A DNA stretch of 33,447 nt from an uncultured Eubacteriales bacterium. GTDB taxonomy: Bacteria; Bacillota; Clostridia; Lachnospirales; Lachnospiraceae. Below, in pieces: positions 8,351-16,013 of the stretch (the stretch's first letter is position 1; each line of letters begins with the position of its first letter). The stretch is from NCBI GenBank assembly GCA_949289145.1, contig CASEML010000047.1, positions 1-33,447 on the forward strand. The letters run 5' to 3'. The notes beneath the pieces are model-generated. The model did not search any database. It worked only from the letters and a program-made list of their open reading frames with translations, and was not told the origin of the DNA. A program made the position numbers and the translations under genes.

Positions 8351-8476
8351 AAAGAACAGCTGGATAAATTAATACAGCTTAAGATAGATTATATTCAGGG
8401 CTTCTACTTTTCCAAACCTCTTCCAGAGGCAGAATTTTTAGCTTTATTACAAAAGAACAGAAAAGGGGCAGAATAA
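8351..8476 (+). pseudogene. severed C-terminal end of the EAL domain
   Basis: Reading on in the same frame after the TAA at 8348 gives 41 sense codons and a TAA at 8474-8476. They include DYIQGFYFSKPLP, the conserved final strand and helix of EAL domains. There is no start codon or ribosome binding site of its own. One base change in codon 594 separates the two parts, which points to a recent mutation, a read error, or readthrough. Confidence 0.8.
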
Positions 8477-8481
8477 ATTAC

Positions 8482-8568
8482 GTAACAGTTCAGCCCATGG
8501 TATGTCATACAAGTGCATTTTATGCCAACATAATGCATTTGTATGACATACCATGGCTGAACTGTTAC
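8482..8568. repeat. 87-bp hairpin element, copy 3 (CTGAACTGTTAC family)
   Basis: It opens with GTAACAGTTCAG (8482-8493) and closes with CTGAACTGTTAC (8557-8568). Apart from one bulged C and one G-T wobble, the two arms (8482-8519 and 8532-8568) are fully complementary around a 12-nt loop. Here the terminal motif joins the private stem directly, without the basal spacer of copies 2 and 4. It starts six bases after the old EAL-gene stop and ends 17 bases before the GGAGG of the next operon. TAAAT occurs just outside both ends (8473-8477 and 8569-8573 region) and may be a target duplication. Confidence 0.85.
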
Positions 8569-8599
8569 TAAATACAGTGGAGTATGGAGGAAAATAAGT

Positions 8600-9646
8600 G
8601 TGGAGATTGAAGTAAGAAACGTATCAAAAGAATTTGTTTCGCCAAAAAAATATCCGGGATTAAAAGGGGCGGTGAAGGGACTTTTTTCCAATGAAAAAGT
8701 AAGAAAAATGGCGGTGGAAGATATTTCCTTTTCCATTGAGCAAGGGGAAATCGTAGGGTATATTGGAAGCAACGGTGCCGGAAAATCCACTACCATAAAG
8801 ATGCTGACTGGAATTTTGGAACCTACCAGGGGAGAATGTCTGGTGCATGGAATTAATCCCAGCAAAGAACGTAAGAAAAATGCACAAAATATAGGCGTCG
8901 TTTTTGGACAGAGGACACAATTATGGTGGGACTTGCCTTTAAGCGAGTCTTTTACCATTTTAAAGGAAATATATAATGTCAGTGATGATGAATATAAAGC
9001 ACAAATGAAATTTTTAAATCAGGTGTTGGAGTTGGAGGAATTTTTTACAAGGCCTGTCCGAAATCTTTCCTTGGGGCAAAGAATGCGTGCTGATTTAGGA
9101 GCAGCCCTTTTACATAATCCGAAAGTGCTTTATTTGGACGAGCCTACCATTGGCTTAGACCTTGTAGTGAAAGACAACATACGAAAAGCTATTCGGGAAA
9201 TCAATGAAAAGTATAGGACAACGGTGGTATTAACGACCCATGATATTGAGGATATAGAAGAACTTTGCAGCAGAATCATTATCATTGATGACGGAAGGAA
9301 GATCTATGACGGTTCCTTGGCAGAACTGAAAGAGAAATATGGAGTGACCCGAAAGGTGACCATGGAAGTAAAGAATATAAAGGAAGCTTTGCAGGTGGAT
9401 TTATCCTCACTGCTCAAGGTGCCTAAGGAGGCATATCAAATCACAGCAGAGATGGGAACAAACAGTGTGGAGATTGCCTTTGATAAACATTGTTTAGGAA
9501 TATCAGAGGTCATTGCACAATATATGCAGCACACAGAGGTAAGAGATATTCAGATTCAGGAAACAGAGCTGTCTGAAATTGTAAAGGTGATCTACCGCCA
9601 TGGCATGGAACAGGAAAATAAGCAGGAAGAAGGCATGGTGAGTTAA
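8600..9646 (+). CDS. ABC transporter ATP-binding protein (COG4586 type)
   Basis: A 348-residue ABC ATPase and first gene of a tight three-gene exporter operon. Walker A GSNGAGKST is at 56-64, the signature is LSLGQ (Leu in place of the usual Gly at the third position), Walker B is VLYLDEP, followed by TIGLD and H-loop TTHDIEDIEEL. About 100 extra C-terminal residues follow the nucleotide domain. The long insertion between the first strand and Walker A (KYPGLKGAVKGLF) is typical of the COG4586 group, which always travels with two ABC-2 permeases of the COG4587 and COG3694 types, as here. It starts with GTG at 8600, nine bases after GGAGG. No clear promoter of its own; it may be read from the EAL gene through the hairpin. 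Substrate unknown. Confidence 0.88.
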   Translation: MEIEVRNVSKEFVSPKKYPGLKGAVKGLFSNEKVRKMAVEDISFSIEQGEIVGYIGSNGAGKSTTIKMLTGILEPTRGECLVHGINPSKERKKNAQNIGVVFGQRTQLWWDLPLSESFTILKEIYNVSDDEYKAQMKFLNQVLELEEFFTRPVRNLSLGQRMRADLGAALLHNPKVLYLDEPTIGLDLVVKDNIRKAIREINEKYRTTVVLTTHDIEDIEELCSRIIIIDDGRKIYDGSLAELKEKYGVTRKVTMEVKNIKEALQVDLSSLLKVPKEAYQITAEMGTNSVEIAFDKHCLGISEVIAQYMQHTEVRDIQIQETELSEIVKVIYRHGMEQENKQEEGMVS

Positions 9647-9648
9647 AT

Positions 9649-10470
9649 ATGAAAAACAGAAGATGGGGCGTTTATGTGCCTTTTGCACTCAACGAACTGA
9701 AACGTAACCTTGCCTATAAAGGAAGTTTTTATTTATTCATTTTGTGCAGTTGCTTTGGTGCGTTTATTTCCTATTATTTATGGATGGCAATTTACGGCAG
9801 TTCCGAAACTGGAATCTTAGGGGGATTGACCAGAAATGAGATGATTCTCTATGTATTTATGACATATGTTACGGGAAATTTGGTAAATGTGGAGATTGTG
9901 GGATATATGGAGAATGATGTAAGAGAGGGAGCGGTAGTAATGAATCTGATCAAACCCATTGACTACCGTCTAAGCCTAATTTCAAAAGCACTGGGCTGTG
10001 TGGGGTATCGCTTTTTAGCCCCCTCTATCTTTGTATGGATTGGACTGGAAATTTACAAGGCAGCAGTAATGGGAATGAATGTGATTTCGATCGGAAATGC
10101 GCTGCTGTATCTGGTTAGCACATTGTTCAGTGTATTGATATACCAGTTGTTTGATTTTTGTTTCGGACTGATGGCATTTGTAACAACTTATATGTTTGGA
10201 TTAAAAATGGCAAAAAATGCGTTAATTAGTTTTTTAACCGGACAGTTGATTCCCATCAGTTTTTTTCCGGAAATTTTTCAGCGGATCTTTGATTTTCTTC
10301 CGTTTTCCTCCATGCTGTATACGCCGGTTATGATTTATCTCGGAAAATATACAGGAGAAGCCTTGGCGGTAGTTTTATTGCGCCAGGTGATCTGGATTGT
10401 GGTGCTATATGGGCTGGGAACTTTTCTGTGGCAAAGGATAACAAAACGTTTGATTGTGCTGGGAGGTTAA
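9649..10470 (+). CDS. ABC-2 family permease (COG4587-like)
   Basis: A 273-residue membrane protein, first of two different permease subunits that probably form a heterodimer with the partner gene. About six hydrophobic segments are visible, for instance FYLFILCSCFGAFISYYLW (about 26-45), a pair near 110-160, two around 165-200 and one at 245-262. A cytoplasmic N terminus rich in Arg/Lys precedes the first. It begins two bases after the ATPase stop codon, so co-translation is expected. The order ATPase / permease / permease is conserved in Firmicutes. Export of a lipid-linked or peptide substrate is possible but not shown by the sequence. Confidence 0.83.
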   Translation: MKNRRWGVYVPFALNELKRNLAYKGSFYLFILCSCFGAFISYYLWMAIYGSSETGILGGLTRNEMILYVFMTYVTGNLVNVEIVGYMENDVREGAVVMNLIKPIDYRLSLISKALGCVGYRFLAPSIFVWIGLEIYKAAVMGMNVISIGNALLYLVSTLFSVLIYQLFDFCFGLMAFVTTYMFGLKMAKNALISFLTGQLIPISFFPEIFQRIFDFLPFSSMLYTPVMIYLGKYTGEALAVVLLRQVIWIVVLYGLGTFLWQRITKRLIVLGG

Positions 10471-10472
10471 GT

Positions 10473-11276
10473 ATGAAAGAAATAAAAAGATATGCAAGAT
10501 TATATAAAGTATTTGTAGCACAGTTTTTTAAATATATAGTACAGTCAAAGGTAGATTTCTTGCTGGGGCTTATGGGGTTCTTTTTAACTCAGGCAGCAGG
10601 AATTGCATTTCTTTATCTGGTGTTTGAGCAGATTCCGGCGCTGGCAGACTGGACATTGCCGCAGCTTATTTTTATTTATGGATTTGCTCAGATACCAAGA
10701 GGAATTGATCATTTATTTACTGATAATATTTGGCTGGTGGCATGGAATTATATCGTAAACGGACAGTTTGACCGTTACATGCTGCGTCCGATGAATTTAT
10801 TCTTTCAGGTAATCTGTGAAAAGTTACAGCCCGATGCTTTGGGCGAATTGTTGGTTGGTACTATTTTATTAATAGTGTCCCTGTCAAATGGAGTGGTAAC
10901 AATAGGAGGAACGAAGGTTCTGCTCTTAGTGGTGTCCATGATTGCAGGGGCAGTCATTTATACTTCCGTAAAGTTGCTGTTTGCTTCGTTTGCATTTTGG
11001 ATGAAGATCAGCGGACCAGTTCTGTATACTGCGTATCAGTTGGCTGATTTTGCAAAATATCCTACGGAAATATACGCAAAGGGCATTCGATTTATTATCA
11101 CATGGGTGATTCCATTTGCTTTTGTGGCTTATCTTCCGGCAAGTTATTTCTTAAAGCCTCAGGTCAGCCCTTGGAGTACCATTGGGGTTGAGTGTATTTT
11201 GGCGGTTGTGGGCTTTGGAATTGCTTATGGGGTATTTTATTTTGGAACTAAGGCATATGAAAGTGCGGGAAATTAA
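10473..11276 (+). CDS. ABC-2 family permease (COG3694-like)
   Basis: A 267-residue membrane protein, second permease of the operon. Six hydrophobic stretches lie near residues 25-45, 60-75, 115-135, 142-165, 195-220 and 232-255. The start is the ATG at 10473, two bases after the previous stop, with GGGAGG seven bases upstream; a longer frame beginning at 10428 lies wholly inside the previous gene and is not used. It resembles the uncharacterised ABC-2 permeases that co-occur with COG4586 ATPases. No terminator is obvious after its stop at 11276, and the next promoter lies 24 bases on. Confidence 0.83.
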   Translation: MKEIKRYARLYKVFVAQFFKYIVQSKVDFLLGLMGFFLTQAAGIAFLYLVFEQIPALADWTLPQLIFIYGFAQIPRGIDHLFTDNIWLVAWNYIVNGQFDRYMLRPMNLFFQVICEKLQPDALGELLVGTILLIVSLSNGVVTIGGTKVLLLVVSMIAGAVIYTSVKLLFASFAFWMKISGPVLYTAYQLADFAKYPTEIYAKGIRFIITWVIPFAFVAYLPASYFLKPQVSPWSTIGVECILAVVGFGIAYGVFYFGTKAYESAGN

Positions 11277-11299
11277 AAAGACAGCAGGCAAAATTCAGG

Positions 11300-11328
11300 T
11301 TGTATGCCAAAATATCTTGTGATAAATT
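11300..11328 (+). promoter_or_regulatory. promoter of dnaE
   Basis: TTGTAT (11300-11305), 17 bases, TAAATT (11323-11328), 27 bases before the dnaE ATG. The leader contains AAAGGA as a ribosome binding site. Confidence 0.55.
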
Positions 11329-11355
11329 ATAAGAAAAAAGAAAGGAAAAAAGAAC

Positions 11356-14300
11356 ATGAACTTCACACACTTACATGTGCACACGGAGTACAGTCTGTTA
11401 GACGGCTCTAATAAAATTAAAGAATATGTTGCCAGAGTAAAGGAGCTGGGAATGAATGCAGCGGCAATTACAGACCATGGTGTTATGTATGGTGTAATTG
11501 ATTTTTACAGAGCAGCTCGCGAAGCGGGAATCAAGCCTATTTTGGGATGTGAAGTTTATGTAGCACCAGGTTCAAGATTTGACAAGGATAACAGCCAGTC
11601 GGAAGACAGGTATTATCATCTCGTTTTGTTAGCTGAAAATAACCAAGGTTACGCAAACCTAACAAAAATAGTTTCTAAGGGCTTTGTGGATGGATTTTAC
11701 TATAAGCCCCGTGTGGATATGGAAGTGTTGGAAACTTATCATGAGGGAATTATCGCACTTTCTGCTTGCCTTGCAGGAGAAGTTCAGAGACATCTTGCAA
11801 GAGGAAGAGATGAGGAGGCTCAAAAGGCGGCGCTGCGCTATCAGCAAATTTTCGGAGAGGGAAACTTTTTCTTGGAATTGCAGGATCATGGAATTCCGGA
11901 GCAGCGGTTTGTAAACCAAAAGCTGTTGGGATTAAGCAAAAAGACTGGTATTGAGCTAGTTGCTACAAACGACGTGCATTATACTTATCGGGAGGATGAG
12001 GAACCTCACGATATTTTGCTGTGCCTTCAGACAAATAAAAAGCTGGAGGATGAAGATAGAATGCGCTATGAGGGAGGGCAGTATTATGTAAAATCCCCAC
12101 AGGAGATGGCAGAATTATTTCCCTATGCTTTAGAGGCGCTGGAAAATACCTGTAAAATTGCAGACCGATGTAATGTGGAAATTGAATTTGGTGTACGAAA
12201 ACTGCCCAAATATGATGTTCCGGGCAATATGAGTTCCAAAGATTATTTGCGAAAATTGTGTTTTGAAGGCATGGCGCGAAGATATCCAAAAGACACAGGG
12301 GAAATTGCAGAAAAGTTAGAGTACGAATTGTCCATTATTGAGGGGATGGGATTCGTGGATTATTTCCTGATTGTGTGGGATTTTATTAATTATGCAAGAG
12401 AGCATGATATTATGGTTGGACCGGGGCGAGGCTCTGCAGCGGGAAGTATTGTGTCTTACTGTCTTGGTATTACCAACATTGATCCCATAAAATACAGTCT
12501 GCTGTTTGAACGTTTTCTGAATCCGGAGCGTGTGTCTATGCCCGATATAGATATAGACTTTTGCTTTGAACGAAGACAGGAGGTAATCGACTATGTGGTG
12601 GAGAAGTATGGAAAAGACCGTGTAGTGCAGATTGTTACCTTTGGTACCATGGCGGCAAAGGGAGTAATACGTGATGTGGGGCGTGTGCTTGATTATCCTT
12701 ATGCCTATGTAGACGGTATTGCAAAAATGATTCCCAATGAATTGAATATGACCATAGATTTGGCATTGCAGAGAAATCCAGAGCTGCGCAAGCTGTATGA
12801 ATCAGACCCACAGGTAACACGTTTAATCGACATGTCAAAACGTTTGGAAGGATTGCCGCGGCATACCTCCATGCATGCCGCAGGTGTGGTAATCAGTCAG
12901 AAATCAGTGGATGAGTATGTGCCCTTATCTAGAGCTTCCGACGGAACCATTACCACCCAATTTACCATGACCACCATTGAAGAACTGGGGCTGTTAAAGA
13001 TGGACTTTTTGGGACTGCGTACCCTGACGGTAATCCAGAATGCAGTTCGCTTGGCAGAAAAAAGTTTTGGAGTGTCCATTGACATTGACCATATAGATTT
13101 CAATGATAAAAAGGTGTTAGAATCTATTGGAAGCGGAAAAACAGAAGGAGTATTCCAGTTGGAAAGTGCCGGGATGAAGAGCTTTATGAAAGAATTAAAA
13201 CCTCAGAGTCTGGAAGATATTATTGCGGGAATTTCTTTATACCGTCCGGGACCTATGGACTTTATTCCAAAATATATCCGCGGAAAAAATCATACTTCCG
13301 CCATTACCTATGACTGTCCTCAGTTAGAGCCTATTTTGGCGCCAACTTATGGCTGTATTGTATATCAGGAACAGGTTATGCAGATTGTGAGGGATTTGGC
13401 AGGCTATACTTTAGGACGAAGTGATCTGGTGCGCCGTGCCATGTCAAAGAAGAAAGCCTCTGTTATGGAGAAAGAGCGCCAGAATTTTGTATACGGAAAC
13501 AAAGAAGAGGGAGTAAAGGGCTGTATTGCCAACGGTATTGATGAAAAGACTGCCAACAGAATTTATGATGAAATGATAGATTTTGCAAAGTATGCTTTCA
13601 ATAAGTCTCATGCGGCGGCATATGCAGTGGTTTCTTATCAGACAGCTTTTTTGAAATACTATTATCCCGTAGAATATATGGCAGCACTTATGACTTCTGT
13701 CATTGATAATCCCAGTAAAGTGTCTGAATATATTATGACTTGCCGTACTATGGGAATTGAGATTCTGCCGCCGGATATTAATGAGGGAAGCTATGATTTT
13801 TCTGTTTCCGGTAATTCTATCCGCTTTGGATTATCTGCTATTAAAGGTGTGGGAATGCCTGTGATTAAGGAAATTGAAGAAATTCGCTCCGGGTTAGAGA
13901 ACAAAAAGTTTGCCAGTCTTCAGGATTTTATTGAAAAGATGGCACCAAGAGGAACCGTTAATAAGCGGGTGGTAGAAAATTTTATTAAGGCAGGTGTATT
14001 TGACAGTCTGGGGCACAACCGCAGACAATGTCTTCTTATATATAATAAACTAATGGATGCGGCAAGTAACGGCAAGAAAAATGATATTGTGGGACAGATG
14101 TCTCTGTTTGATTGGGCACCGGAGGAAGAAAAGGAAAGTTATAAGATCACGATGCCCGATGTGCCGGAATTTGAAAAAGAAGTGATGCTTGCTTTTGAAA
14201 AGGAAGTACTTGGTATTTATATCAGTGGACATCCACTGGAAAATTATATAGATATCATGAAGAAAAACACTACAAATACCACCAGAGATTTTGCATTAAA

Positions 14301-14838
14301 TGAAGAAACAAATGAGCCGGCAGTGGCAGAAGGGGCAACTGCAGTTCTTGGCGGTATGATCACTGCAAAAAATATTAAACACACCAAAACCAATCAGACC
14401 ATGGCATTTCTGACTTTAGAAGATATGGTGGGAGCCGTGGAAGTGGTAGTGTTCCCAAGAGATTACGAGAAAAATGCAAGAATGTTAGTAGAAGACAATA
14501 AGGTATTTATCCGTGGGAGGGTGAATGTAGAAGAAGAACGTGGTGCCAAGTTGGTCTGTGAAAAAATCATTGGTTTTGATGATATTCCGAAAGAATTGTG
14601 GATAAAGTTCGACAATAAAGCAAGTTTTGGGGAAAAAGAGCAAGAGTTATATGAGGTCATCAAAGCTTCTGACGGTAATGACAGTGTGGTGATTTATGTG
14701 GAGGATATCAAGGCCATTAAACGTCTTCCACCCAACAGAAATGTTTTGGCAAATGAAACACTGGTGGAGCAGCTGACACAGAAATTTGGGGAAGGAAGAG
14801 TGAAAATTGTGCAGAAAAGCATTGGAAAATTACTGTAA
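11356..14838 (+). CDS. dnaE: DNA polymerase III subunit alpha (DnaE)
   Basis: A 1160-residue C-family replicative polymerase, full length for DnaE (not PolC: there is no exonuclease insertion and the PHP domain is N-terminal). The PHP domain opens with HLHVHTEYSLLDG (His5, His7, His9) and keeps ITDHG and GCEVY, so metal binding may be retained. The palm motifs are GPGRGSAAGS and PDIDIDF, with catalytic Asp399 and Asp401. HAAGVVIS and the fingers region follow. A beta-clamp binding motif QMSLF lies at 914-918. An OB-fold (about 985-1070) contains AVLGGMI and AFLTLED. In Firmicutes with two C-family polymerases DnaE extends primers before PolC takes over; that role is by analogy. The next gene starts 15 bases downstream. 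Confidence 0.97.
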   Translation: MNFTHLHVHTEYSLLDGSNKIKEYVARVKELGMNAAAITDHGVMYGVIDFYRAAREAGIKPILGCEVYVAPGSRFDKDNSQSEDRYYHLVLLAENNQGYANLTKIVSKGFVDGFYYKPRVDMEVLETYHEGIIALSACLAGEVQRHLARGRDEEAQKAALRYQQIFGEGNFFLELQDHGIPEQRFVNQKLLGLSKKTGIELVATNDVHYTYREDEEPHDILLCLQTNKKLEDEDRMRYEGGQYYVKSPQEMAELFPYALEALENTCKIADRCNVEIEFGVRKLPKYDVPGNMSSKDYLRKLCFEGMARRYPKDTGEIAEKLEYELSIIEGMGFVDYFLIVWDFINYAREHDIMVGPGRGSAAGSIVSYCLGITNIDPIKYSLLFERFLNPERVSMPDIDIDFCFERRQEVIDYVVEKYGKDRVVQIVTFGTMAAKGVIRDVGRVLDYPYAYVDGIAKMIPNELNMTIDLALQRNPELRKLYESDPQVTRLIDMSKRLEGLPRHTSMHAAGVVISQKSVDEYVPLSRASDGTITTQFTMTTIEELGLLKMDFLGLRTLTVIQNAVRLAEKSFGVSIDIDHIDFNDKKVLESIGSGKTEGVFQLESAGMKSFMKELKPQSLEDIIAGISLYRPGPMDFIPKYIRGKNHTSAITYDCPQLEPILAPTYGCIVYQEQVMQIVRDLAGYTLGRSDLVRRAMSKKKASVMEKERQNFVYGNKEEGVKGCIANGIDEKTANRIYDEMIDFAKYAFNKSHAAAYAVVSYQTAFLKYYYPVEYMAALMTSVIDNPSKVSEYIMTCRTMGIEILPPDINEGSYDFSVSGNSIRFGLSAIKGVGMPVIKEIEEIRSGLENKKFASLQDFIEKMAPRGTVNKRVVENFIKAGVFDSLGHNRRQCLLIYNKLMDAASNGKKNDIVGQMSLFDWAPEEEKESYKITMPDVPEFEKEVMLAFEKEVLGIYISGHPLENYIDIMKKNTTNTTRDFALNEETNEPAVAEGATAVLGGMITAKNIKHTKTNQTMAFLTLEDMVGAVEVVVFPRDYEKNARMLVEDNKVFIRGRVNVEEERGAKLVCEKIIGFDDIPKELWIKFDNKASFGEKEQELYEVIKASDGNDSVVIYVEDIKAIKRLPPNRNVLANETLVEQLTQKFGEGRVKIVQKSIGKLL

Positions 14839-14853
14839 TGAAAGGTGAAAAGA

Positions 14854-15642
14854 ATGATAACAAGTGCTTCTAACGGGAAAATTAAGACAATTCAAAACCT
14901 GCAAAAAAAGTCAAAATATAGGAGAGAAGAAAAACTCTTTATAATAGAAGGAACTCGTTTGTTTCAAGAAACACCCAGACAGCTTCTGAAAGAAGTTTAT
15001 GTGTCGGAAAATGCCGAACATATGCTAAAAGATCAGTTGATTGATATAAAATATGAGGTGGTATCCGATCATATTTTTACTTCCATCAGTGATATAACCA
15101 CACCTCAGGGAATTCTTGCGGTGGTAAAACAGCCCTTTTATTCTTTGGATAAAATCCTTGCAAAAGAGAATCCTTTGCTTCTTATATTAGAAGATTTACA
15201 GGATCCGGGAAATTTAGGAACTATTATGAGGACGGCAGAAGGAGCAGGAGTAACAGGAATTCTCATGACAAAAGGATGTGTTGATATTTATAATCCTAAG
15301 GTGGTTCGCTCCACTATGGGGTCTATTTATCGAATGCCTTTTATTTATTTGGAAAATCAGGAGGAATTTGTAAGAATTTTCAGACAATTAAAAGAAAATA
15401 GCATTATAACCTATGGGGCTGCGTTAATGGAATCTAAAGATTATGATCAATATGCTTATGAAAAAGGGACTGCTTTTGTCATTGGAAATGAGGGCAAGGG
15501 GCTGTCAGAAACAGCCCTTTCTATTTGTGAAAAATATGTTAAAATTCCAATGTGTGGGCAGTTAGAATCCTTAAATGCGGCGGTTGCTTCCTCAATTTTA
15601 ATGTATGAGGCATTTCGGCAGCGACGTCTGGAAATCCCCTGA
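14854..15642 (+). CDS. TrmH/SpoU family rRNA 2'-O-methyltransferase
   Basis: A 262-residue SAM-dependent RNA ribose 2'-O-methyltransferase of the SPOUT fold. The N-terminal 95 residues form the small substrate-binding domain seen in RlmB/TsnR-like members (EEKLFIIEGTRLF). The catalytic knot motifs are NLGTIMR (120-126, with the catalytic Arg), IGNEGKGLS (210-218) and IPMCGQLESLNAAVA (231-245). The target is probably 23S rRNA, but the exact nucleotide cannot be told. The ATG at 14854 is preferred to the GTG at 14845 because AAAGGTG (14841-14847) would then lie correctly upstream. It shares a transcript with dnaE. Confidence 0.9.
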   Translation: MITSASNGKIKTIQNLQKKSKYRREEKLFIIEGTRLFQETPRQLLKEVYVSENAEHMLKDQLIDIKYEVVSDHIFTSISDITTPQGILAVVKQPFYSLDKILAKENPLLLILEDLQDPGNLGTIMRTAEGAGVTGILMTKGCVDIYNPKVVRSTMGSIYRMPFIYLENQEEFVRIFRQLKENSIITYGAALMESKDYDQYAYEKGTAFVIGNEGKGLSETALSICEKYVKIPMCGQLESLNAAVASSILMYEAFRQRRLEIP

Positions 15643-15730
15643 AAATCAAGGAAAATTGAGGGAAAAGCCAAGAAATTTCCAAGTGTTTCTTAAAAAAATG
15701 TATATTTGTGAACATTCCACGAAAGAAAAA

Positions 15731-15742
15731 GAACATGTGTTC
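15731..15742. promoter_or_regulatory. possible LexA (SOS) box
   Basis: GAACATGTGTTC matches the Gram-positive LexA core GAAC-N4-GTTC exactly, with A/T flanks extending the symmetry. It lies 89 bases after the methyltransferase gene and about 130 bases before the hydrolase promoter, so it is not placed to block that promoter directly. A chance match is possible. Confidence 0.35.
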
Positions 15743-15804
15743 TAATAACTAGCAAATAGTACTAAAATTCCATTGGGAATTTTGGCAGTATTCCATATTG
15801 AATC

Positions 15805-15821
15805 TTAAGAAAACCTTAAGA
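15805..15821 (+). promoter_or_regulatory. 11-bp-period direct repeat, possible response-regulator site
   Basis: TTAAGA (15805-15810) and TTAAGA (15816-15821) are spaced 11 bp start to start, the pattern bound by OmpR/PhoB-family regulators (PhoP and WalR boxes have 6-N5-6 form). It ends 51 bp upstream of the -35 of the cell-wall hydrolase promoter. The same bases also form an inverted repeat TCTTAAG/CTTAAGA, so either reading is possible. Confidence 0.4.
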
Positions 15822-15872
15822 AGTCATGAAAAAGTACATTAAAAAGGGCTATTTTTGCTATCTTTCGTCAAC

Positions 15873-15901
15873 TTGACAATAAATCCTGCCTTTGTTAAAA
15901 T
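15873..15901 (+). promoter_or_regulatory. promoter of the cell-wall hydrolase gene
   Basis: Consensus TTGACA (15873-15878), exactly 17 bases, TAAAAT (15896-15901). Transcription should start near 15908, leaving a leader of about 105 bases that contains the TGTAAC repeats. Confidence 0.8.
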
Positions 15902-16013
15902 TCCCGTTGTAACAATTCGTAACAAAAATTAAGTTTTTTGTAACAAAATTGGTGTAATTGAATTGATTGAAAAATCTATTACCAGATTCAATTATAACGA
16001 AGCAGGAGGCTAT

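Larger units (their letters stand above)
15643..16013. other. 371-base regulatory region before the cell-wall hydrolase
   Basis: No gene. It holds, in order: a GAAC-N4-GTTC palindrome (15731-15742), an 8-bp hairpin AAAATTCC/GGAATTTT (15764-15783) that may end the upstream transcript, a TTAAGA-N5-TTAAGA direct repeat (15805-15821), a near-consensus promoter (15873-15901), and four TGTAAC-like repeats in the transcribed leader (15908-15958). AGGAGG at 16004-16009 serves the ATG at 16014. Confidence 0.6.

Noticed and set aside
11963-14663. Minus-strand open frames inside dnaE
   Set aside because: Antisense to an intact conserved gene; no start signals or known motifs.
15908-15923. Standard WalR box (TGTAAx-N5-TGTAAx)
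   Set aside because: The two half sites are 10 bp apart start to start, not 11, and the second begins with C. Kept only as an unspecified repeat.
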